Shown in pieces: positions 1 through 5,118 of a DNA stretch of 5,118 bases. The notes under the pieces were generated by a model. That model did no database searches, had not been told where the DNA came from, and worked only from the letters and a program-made list of their open reading frames with translations. Origin of the DNA: Flavobacterium sp. (GTDB lineage: Bacteria; Bacteroidota; Bacteroidia; Flavobacteriales; Flavobacteriaceae); NCBI GenBank assembly GCA_030682755.1, contig JAUXNR010000919.1, positions 1 through 5,118 of the forward strand, read 5' to 3'. Each line of letters starts with the position of its first letter. The first letter of the stretch is position 1. Position numbers and translations under genes: made by a program.

Positions 1-340
1 AAGGAATTCCCGTTTCAACCAATTCGTGAGGTCTGTTGTCCAAGAAATAATGCAACAAGAAGATATTGAAAATGATGGGCAATAAAACGATTGCTCCAAT
101 CAAACGTGTTCTTGGAATGATTAAAAGAATTCCTGAAAGCACTTGAAAAAATCCAATTACTACTAACATTCCTGAGTTACACATCCCTGATATAACCTGT
201 TGGTATTCCAATGGAATCGTGCTTTCCGGACCATACACTTTACAAGGAGATAAAAAGTGTTTGTTGATACCTTTATAGATAAAAAACAAACCCAAAGCAA
301 TGCTTAAAACAACAATTGTAATTTGAAAAATACGTTTCAT
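1..340 (-). CDS. DoxX-like small membrane protein, 3' end cut by window edge
   Basis: An open frame reads leftwards from the ATG at 340-338 to the edge, giving 113 residues with no stop, so the C-terminus is missing. The protein begins MKRIFQITIVV. It has a hydrophobic helix at about residues 5-22, a short extracytoplasmic-looking stretch with Cys33 and Cys54, then helices at about 57-76 and 80-100. The segment from Phe64 to His97 (GFFQVLSGILLIIPRTRLIG followed by a hydrophobic run to NIFLLH) resembles the core of the DoxX/DoxX-like family, which usually has four helices in about 130-150 residues; a fourth helix would lie outside the window. DoxX-like proteins are poorly characterised inner-membrane proteins, some linked to thiol or redox stress, so no reaction can be assigned. 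It is transcribed divergently from purB and has its own candidate promoter. I am confident it is a gene and moderately confident of the family. Confidence 0.8.
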   Translation of the reverse strand, partial: MKRIFQITIVVLSIALGLFFIYKGINKHFLSPCKVYGPESTIPLEYQQVISGMCNSGMLVVIGFFQVLSGILLIIPRTRLIGAIVLLPIIFNIFLLHYFLDNRPHELVETGIP

Positions 341-372
341 GACACTTCTTTATTTATAATAATTCTAAATTG

Positions 373-402
373 CAATACTACTACATTTTTTAAACAAAAC
401 AA
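373..402 (-). promoter_or_regulatory. Candidate Bacteroidota-type promoter for the DoxX-like gene
   Basis: Read on the minus strand, a TTG (complement of 402-400) is followed after 19 bases by TAGTATTG (complement of 380-373). This matches the Bacteroidota consensus TTG-N17-23-TAnnTTTG with one mismatch in the -7 element. Transcription would start near 366, leaving a leader of about 25-30 bases before the ATG at 340. The region is very AT-rich, so a chance match is possible. Confidence 0.45.
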
Positions 403-425
403 TAGAAATACGAAAAACTTTTACT

Positions 426-455
426 TTTAATTTTTGAAGTTAAAAGCTATCTTTG
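426..455 (+). promoter_or_regulatory. Candidate Bacteroidota-type promoter for purB
   Basis: TATCTTTG at 448-455 is a perfect match to the TAnnTTTG -7 element of Bacteroidota housekeeping promoters. The expected -33 TTG is not exact: TTT at 426-428 sits 19 bases upstream. Transcription would start at about 460-462, giving a leader of about 20 bases to the ATG at 482. The leader from 456 to 481 contains no G, only one T and a run of A at 465-471, so it should be unstructured. There is no Shine-Dalgarno sequence, as is usual in Flavobacterium. The position of this promoter also argues against a purB start upstream of it. Confidence 0.55.
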
Positions 456-481
456 CACAACTACAAAAAAACACACAACAC

Positions 482-1828
482 ATGACATTTTTAAACGAAT
501 TAAATGCCATATCTCCAATAGACGGAAGATATCGTTCTAAAACAGTTTCACTTGCACCATACTTTTCAGAAGAAGCGTTGATACGCTACAGGGTTTTGAT
601 TGAAATTGAATATTTTATTTCGTTGTGTCAAATTCCGTTGCCTCAATTAAAAGAAGTCCCTTCAACACAATTTGAATCGTTACGAAACCTTTATAAAAAT
701 TTCACTTCTGAAGATGCACTTGCTATCAAAGAGATTGAAAAAACAACAAACCATGATGTCAAAGCGGTTGAATATTTCATTAAAAAAGCGTTTGATGAAT
801 TAGGTTTAGAAGCTTATAAAGAATTCATTCACTTCGGATTAACTTCCCAAGACATTAATAATACGGCTATTCCGCTTTCAACAAAAGAAGCTTTTGAAAA
901 AGTATATCTTCCGTTATTGATTGGTGTCATTTCAAAATTAAAAGATTTAAGTCAGGAATGGGCAAACATACCAATGTTGGCCAGAACACACGGTCAACCC
1001 GCCTCTCCTACCCGTCTGGGTAAAGAAATTGGTGTATTTGTAGAACGTTTAGAAGAACAAATGCGATTGTTGTTCAATACACCTTTTGCTGCAAAATTTG
1101 GCGGTGCCACCGGAAATTATAATGCTCATCACGTGGCGTATCCGAACACTGATTGGAAAAAATTCGGATCTGAATTTGTAGAAGACACTTTAGGTTTACA
1201 CCACTCCTTTCCCACCACACAAATTGAACATTACGATCATTTTGCCGCTTTTTTTGATGCCTTAAAACGCATCAACACTATATTAATCGACTTAGACAGA
1301 GACATTTGGACATATGTTTCGATGGATTATTTCAAACAAAAAATCAAAGCCGGAGAAATTGGGTCAAGTGCCATGCCGCACAAAGTTAACCCAATTGACT
1401 TTGAAAATTCTGAAGGAAACTTAGGGATTGCTAATGCTATTTTTGAACATTTAGCTGCCAAATTACCTTTGTCTCGTCTTCAAAGAGATTTGACAGACAG
1501 TACGGTTTTAAGAAATATTGGTGTGCCAATCGGTCATACTTTAATTGGTTTTGAAGCTACTTTAAAAGGGTTAAACAAACTACTGATTAACGAACCAAAA
1601 TTTGCCGAAGATTTAGAGAAAAACTGGGCTGTTGTTGCCGAAGCTATCCAAACCATATTGCGAAGAGAAGGCTATCCTAATCCGTACGAAGCTTTGAAAG
1701 GTTTAACACGAACCAATGAAGCTATTGATAAAAAAGCCATTCATAATTTTATCCATACACTGGAAGTTTCTGATGCCATTAAAACAGAATTGCTTGCAAT
1801 TTCACCGAGTAATTATTTAGGAATATAA
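482..1828 (+). CDS. purB: Adenylosuccinate lyase (PurB)
   Basis: This enzyme of the fumarase/aspartase superfamily catalyses two purine steps: cleavage of SAICAR to AICAR plus fumarate, and of adenylosuccinate to AMP plus fumarate. It is a cytosolic homotetramer. The 448-residue product matches the E. coli-type PurB (456 aa) over its whole length. It begins MTFLNELNAISPIDGRYRSK, the usual N-terminus of this group. Visible motifs are TTNHDVKAVEYF (His91), HFGLTSQDINNT (117-128), ARTHGQPASPTR with the probable general acid His170, and the superfamily signature GSSAMPHKVNP at 294-304, whose Ser295 corresponds to the catalytic serine on the mobile loop. All key residues are present. I chose the ATG at 482 rather than an in-frame TTG at 434: the family N-terminus starts here, and a perfect -7 promoter element lies between the two. 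A weak terminator-like hairpin follows, so the gene is probably transcribed alone. Confidence 0.97.
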   Translation: MTFLNELNAISPIDGRYRSKTVSLAPYFSEEALIRYRVLIEIEYFISLCQIPLPQLKEVPSTQFESLRNLYKNFTSEDALAIKEIEKTTNHDVKAVEYFIKKAFDELGLEAYKEFIHFGLTSQDINNTAIPLSTKEAFEKVYLPLLIGVISKLKDLSQEWANIPMLARTHGQPASPTRLGKEIGVFVERLEEQMRLLFNTPFAAKFGGATGNYNAHHVAYPNTDWKKFGSEFVEDTLGLHHSFPTTQIEHYDHFAAFFDALKRINTILIDLDRDIWTYVSMDYFKQKIKAGEIGSSAMPHKVNPIDFENSEGNLGIANAIFEHLAAKLPLSRLQRDLTDSTVLRNIGVPIGHTLIGFEATLKGLNKLLINEPKFAEDLEKNWAVVAEAIQTILRREGYPNPYEALKGLTRTNEAIDKKAIHNFIHTLEVSDAIKTELLAISPSNYLGI

Positions 1829-1862
1829 TAGCAATTTAAATACGAATTACTATTTGTTTTTT
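1827..1862 (+). terminator. Weak AT-rich terminator-like hairpin after purB
   Basis: Starting at the purB stop codon, AATAGCAATT (1827-1836) can pair with AATTACTATT (1845-1854) around an 8-base loop, with a single C-A mismatch. It is followed by TG and a run of six T (1857-1862). The layout is that of an intrinsic terminator, but the stem has only one G-C pair and would be weak, so readthrough into the Kef operon is possible. Confidence 0.35.
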
Positions 1863-1882
1863 AACAGGATATTAGTACCTTG
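1854..1882 (+). promoter_or_regulatory. Possible promoter for the kefF-kefC operon
   Basis: TTG at 1854-1856 is followed after 19 bases by TACCTTG (1876-1882), a degenerate version of TAnnTTTG that lacks one T. The spacing is right for a Bacteroidota promoter and no better candidate is visible between purB and the next gene. Transcription would begin at about 1888, just before the inverted repeat at 1895-1913. The TTG overlaps the tail of the purB terminator-like hairpin. Confidence 0.3.
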
Positions 1883-1913
1883 TCTCAATCTGAAAGACAA
1901 AAATGTTTTGTCT
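1880..1913 (+). repeat. Overlapping inverted repeats upstream of the Kef operon
   Basis: AGACAAAA (1895-1902) is followed by a 3-base spacer ATG and its exact reverse complement TTTTGTCT (1906-1913), a perfect 8-bp inverted repeat. An upstream TTGTCT (1880-1885) can also pair with AGACAA (1895-1900) around a 9-base loop, so the middle arm has two mutually exclusive partners. The structure is not followed by a T-run, so it is not an obvious terminator. It could be an operator for a dimeric regulator or a folded leader element. The repeats are seen directly; the role is unknown. Confidence 0.5.
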
Positions 1914-1948
1914 GAAAAGCGAGAAAAAGCAACTTGTATTCTGAATTT

Positions 1949-2548
1949 ATGACCCATCAAAATATACTAATTTTATTTGCCCATCCTTTATTTGAGAAAT
2001 CTCAAGTAAACAGGATTTTAGTTGACAACTTACCAAAATCGTCAAGCATTACTTTTCATGATTTGTATGAAGAATATCCTGAATTTGATGTTGACATCCA
2101 AAGAGAACAAGCGTTGTTGTTGCAACATGACATCATCATCTGGCACCATCCTTTGTATTGGTACAGTTGCCCTCCTCTGTTAAAACAATGGATTGATTTG
2201 GTATTGGAATACAATTGGGCTTATGGCAAATCAGGAAACGCATTAAAAGATAAAATAATTTTTCAAACCATTACCACCGGTGGAAGTCAGGAAAATTATT
2301 GTGCCGAAGGAAAAGACCGATACACCATTCCCGAATTATTAGAACCCTTTAATCAAACTGCCAGAGTTTGTAAAATGGATTATTTGCCACCCTTTGTGAT
2401 TCACGGAACACATAAAATGTCTGAAAGTGAGGCTATGAAAATGAGTGAACAGTACAATACTTTATTGAACTACATCGCTCAACACGGATTTGATTCAGAG
2501 GCAAAAAAATTGCATTATTTAAATCATTGGATTCAAGCTAAACACTAA
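1949..2548 (+). CDS. kefF: KefF/KefG-like NAD(P)H:quinone oxidoreductase, ancillary subunit of Kef
   Basis: This soluble flavodoxin-fold protein of the NQO1/KefF family (199 aa; E. coli KefF and KefG have 176 and 184) is expected to bind FMN or FAD, reduce quinones and other electrophiles with NAD(P)H, and dock on the KTN domain of the Kef antiporter to allow full activity. Visible features are the N-terminal ILILFAHP (residues 6-13) leading to the first flavin-phosphate loop, HDLYEEYPEFDVDI, WHHPLYWYSCPPLLKQWID (65-83), NWAYG, the flavin-contacting TTGG at 109-112, and YLPPFVIHG. The first half resembles KefG (DIxREQALL, HPLYxYSCP), while the TTGG and PPF blocks look more like KefF, so the F/G label is a convenience. 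A tail of roughly 15 residues extends beyond the E. coli proteins. The ATG at 1949 is preferred to an in-frame TTG at 1934, because family members start just before the first beta strand. It lies 2 bases upstream of the antiporter gene, a clear operon. Confidence 0.9.
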   Translation: MTHQNILILFAHPLFEKSQVNRILVDNLPKSSSITFHDLYEEYPEFDVDIQREQALLLQHDIIIWHHPLYWYSCPPLLKQWIDLVLEYNWAYGKSGNALKDKIIFQTITTGGSQENYCAEGKDRYTIPELLEPFNQTARVCKMDYLPPFVIHGTHKMSESEAMKMSEQYNTLLNYIAQHGFDSEAKKLHYLNHWIQAKH

Positions 2549-2550
2549 AC

Positions 2551-4434
2551 ATGGATAACGGATTTTTTATACAAGCCATCATTTACTTAACTGCTGCTGT
2601 GGTTTTTGTGCCCATTGCCAAAAAAATTGGCCTAAGTTCCATATTAGGTTATCTTTTTGCCGGAATCATCATTGGTCCTTTTGTCTTGGGATTAATTGGA
2701 CAACGCGGCGAAGACATCATGCACTTTGCAGAATTTGGTGTTGTTATGATGTTGTTTTTAATTGGATTAGAACTTGACCCGCATAAGTTTTGGAAAATGC
2801 GAAAGTTCATCCTCGGAATGGGTTCTCTTCAAGTAATTGGCACCTCCTTTTTACTCTTTCTTTTGGGCGTTTTGTTTTATGATTGGTCGTGGCAAGTTTC
2901 GTTAATTATTGCAATGGCATTAGCGTTATCATCTACGGCGATTGTACTTCAAACATTAAAAGAAAAAGGTTTATCGCAGACCTCAATGGGACGAGCTTCC
3001 TTTGCTGTTTTGTTGTTTCAAGATATTGCCGTTATTCCAATATTAGCGATAATTCCACTGTTGGTTTCTGCAAACACTGCAATTCCGCTAGAAGATTTGA
3101 ATCAATCCATCATATCTGATTTTGCGGCTTGGATTCAAACCTTAATCGTAATTGGTGCCATTTTAGCCGTATATTTTGCCGGAAGGTATATTTTTGTTCC
3201 CTTTTTGCATGTGGTAGCGAAAACACGACTACAGGAACTTTTTACCGCCTCCGCTTTGTTATTGGTGGTTGCTGTTTCTTACTTGATGCAATTGGTAGGA
3301 TTAAGTCCTGCTCTTGGAGCGTTTATGGCCGGAGTCGTTTTGGCCAATTCAGAATTTCGTCATGAACTTGAAGGAGATATTGCTCCATTTAAAGGATTGC
3401 TTTTAGGTTTGTTTTTTATTGGAGTTGGAGCTTCCATTAACTTTCAATTGATTGTTGACAATCCGATTTTTATATTGGTTTTTGGAGCTGTATTAACTGT
3501 TATTAAATTTTTGGTGTTATTTGGAATTGGGCTCTTTTATAAAAAACAATCCGATCAAAACTTTTTATTTGCCTTTGGTTTGAGTCAAGCCGGTGAATTT
3601 GGTTTTGTAATCATGAGTTTTTCCATGCAATTGAACATCATTCCGAATATATTGGCCAATCAAATATTAGCGATTATAGCCTTGAGCATGCTCTCCACTC
3701 CTTTTTTATTGTTACTCAACGAAAGATGGATTGATCCTTATTTTGGCGTAAAAGAAAAAGTAAAGAAAAAAGCAGACGATATCGAAGAGCAACATGAAGT
3801 TATCATTGCCGGCTTTGGTCATTTTGGCAGTACAATCGGACGACTCTTAAAAGCCAATGGTGTTAAAGCAACCATTCTTGACCATGATTCAGAACGAGTA
3901 GACTTGTTGCGTAAAATGGGATTTAAAGTATATTATGGCGATGCCACCCGATTGGAATTACTAAAAGCCGCCGGAGCAGAAGACGCAAAACTTTTTATTG
4001 CAGCCATTGATAATCCGTCTGTAAATTTAACTGTGGTTGAAACCATCCGTAAAAACTTTCCAAATCTTAAGATTCTTACGCGAGCCCGAAACAGAATTGA
4101 TGCTTATGAACTCATTGACCACGGTGTTGAAAACATTTATCGGGAGACTTTATATACCGCAGTTCATTTGGGTGTTGATGCGTTAACGCAATTGGGACAT
4201 CGCAAATATTCTGCAACCCGACAAGGGCAACGTTTTATCAAATATGATGAAGCTTCCATAAAAGAATTGGCTGCCAAACGTCATGATAAGATGGCGTATT
4301 TGGTAACGGTTCAAGAACAAATTGAACTGCAAGAACAGATATTGAAAAACGATTTGTTTACCAATTTTGAAGCGGCAGATCACGCTTGGGACAGTGATTA
4401 TCTCAAAAAAGAAATCATCAAAGATTCCAAATAA
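2551..4434 (+). CDS. kefC: KefC-type CPA2 K+/H+ antiporter with KTN (RCK) domain
   Basis: This inner-membrane monovalent cation:proton antiporter-2 exports K+ in exchange for H+; in E. coli, glutathione adducts activate it and free glutathione holds it closed. The 627 residues match the KefC length (620). Residues 5-390 are a multi-helix membrane domain containing ALSSTAIVLQ, the ion-path motif LLFQDIAVIP (Asp158) and SQAGEFGF (345-352). The loop HELEGDIAPFKG (271-282) corresponds to the regulatory HALESDIEPFKG of KefC; Asp276 is the conserved acid, so the protein is closer to KefC than KefB. A charged linker (about 391-416) leads to a Rossmann KTN domain: GFGHFG (421-426), the acidic end of strand 2 at ILDHD (442-446), GDATR (463-467), then RARN and YRET, the last matching the RET of the E. 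coli glutathione-site helix. A polar, glutamine- and glutamate-rich helical tail of about 75 residues ends the protein. No key residue appears missing. It is the second gene of the operon and ends at a shared terminator. Confidence 0.93.
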   Translation: MDNGFFIQAIIYLTAAVVFVPIAKKIGLSSILGYLFAGIIIGPFVLGLIGQRGEDIMHFAEFGVVMMLFLIGLELDPHKFWKMRKFILGMGSLQVIGTSFLLFLLGVLFYDWSWQVSLIIAMALALSSTAIVLQTLKEKGLSQTSMGRASFAVLLFQDIAVIPILAIIPLLVSANTAIPLEDLNQSIISDFAAWIQTLIVIGAILAVYFAGRYIFVPFLHVVAKTRLQELFTASALLLVVAVSYLMQLVGLSPALGAFMAGVVLANSEFRHELEGDIAPFKGLLLGLFFIGVGASINFQLIVDNPIFILVFGAVLTVIKFLVLFGIGLFYKKQSDQNFLFAFGLSQAGEFGFVIMSFSMQLNIIPNILANQILAIIALSMLSTPFLLLLNERWIDPYFGVKEKVKKKADDIEEQHEVIIAGFGHFGSTIGRLLKANGVKATILDHDSERVDLLRKMGFKVYYGDATRLELLKAAGAEDAKLFIAAIDNPSVNLTVVETIRKNFPNLKILTRARNRIDAYELIDHGVENIYRETLYTAVHLGVDALTQLGHRKYSATRQGQRFIKYDEASIKELAAKRHDKMAYLVTVQEQIELQEQILKNDLFTNFEAADHAWDSDYLKKEIIKDSK

Positions 4435-4436
4435 AA

Positions 4437-4462
4437 AAAGACGCCTTACAAAAGACGTCTTT
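4437..4462. terminator. Bidirectional intrinsic terminator between kefC and guaB
   Basis: AAAGACG (4437-4443) pairs with CGTCTTT (4456-4462). Inside this stem, after a C-A mismatch, CTT (4445-4447) pairs with AAG (4452-4454), leaving a 4-base loop. Read on the minus strand the hairpin is followed by a long T-rich tail (complement of 4436-4430), a good terminator for guaB. On the plus strand the arm ends in TTT and continues GTTACTATGTTTT, a poorer tail but adequate for kefC, whose stop codon ends 2 bases before the stem. The genes converge here, so one hairpin can serve both. Confidence 0.8.
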
Positions 4463-4481
4463 GTTACTATGTTTTATAAAC

Positions 4482-5118
<637 letters not shown>

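Noticed and set aside
3..10. Palindrome GGAATTCC at the left edge
   Set aside because: It is a short palindrome inside the DoxX-like coding sequence, expected by chance.
434..481. N-terminal extension of purB from the TTG at 434
   Set aside because: The extension has no similarity to known PurB N-termini and contains a perfect -7 promoter element; the ATG at 482 gives the canonical start.
1934..1948. Five-residue extension of the KefF-like protein from the TTG at 1934
   Set aside because: The ATG at 1949 places the first beta strand where the family has it; nothing supports the TTG.
2883..3365. Two 78-codon plus-strand frames (2883-3119 and 3129-3365) inside kefC
   Set aside because: They are in another frame of a well-conserved membrane-protein gene, have low-complexity translations and match no family.
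4183..4383. A 66-codon minus-strand frame opposite the kefC 3' end
   Set aside because: It lies entirely antisense to the conserved KefC C-terminal region, with no recognisable protein or promoter.
4451..4462. Perfect 12-base palindrome AAAGACGTCTTT as a regulator site
   Set aside because: It lies between convergent genes where no promoter is expected, and is explained as the right arm of the terminator hairpin.

Overview
The window is AT-rich chromosomal DNA with the hallmarks of a member of the Bacteroidota, most likely a Flavobacterium-like Flavobacteriaceae. The genes have no Shine-Dalgarno sequences, the candidate promoters follow the Bacteroidota pattern (TTG about 19 bases before TAnnTTTG), and the proteins read like flavobacterial versions of conserved families. 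I see no mobile element, CRISPR array, tRNA or rRNA. Genus-level assignment is inference.

Layout, left to right. (1) On the minus strand, the first 113 codons of a small DoxX-like membrane protein run off the left edge. (2) A 141-base divergent intergenic region carries one candidate promoter for each strand. (3) On the plus strand, complete purB (adenylosuccinate lyase, 448 aa from the ATG at 482) is followed by a weak AT-rich terminator-like hairpin. (4) A 120-base leader region contains a candidate promoter, overlapping inverted repeats and a tiny upstream ORF. (5) On the plus strand, a two-gene operon with a 2-base gap encodes a KefF/KefG-like quinone oxidoreductase (199 aa) and a KefC-type potassium:proton antiporter with a cytoplasmic KTN (RCK) domain (627 aa). 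(6) A bidirectional terminator sits between convergent genes. (7) On the minus strand, the last 211 codons of guaB (IMP dehydrogenase) run off the right edge.

Functionally, purB and guaB act at the IMP branch point: PurB makes IMP precursors and AMP, and GuaB commits IMP to GMP. The Kef pair between them is, by family knowledge, an electrophile-activated potassium efflux system. The flavoprotein is the soluble ancillary subunit that assembles on the KTN domain of the antiporter, and opening the antiporter acidifies the cytoplasm and protects against toxic electrophiles. The least explained parts are the region just upstream of the Kef operon (1854-1948) and which thiol adduct gates this Kef system in a flavobacterium. 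Otherwise this is ordinary core-genome sequence, and I found no convincing undescribed system.
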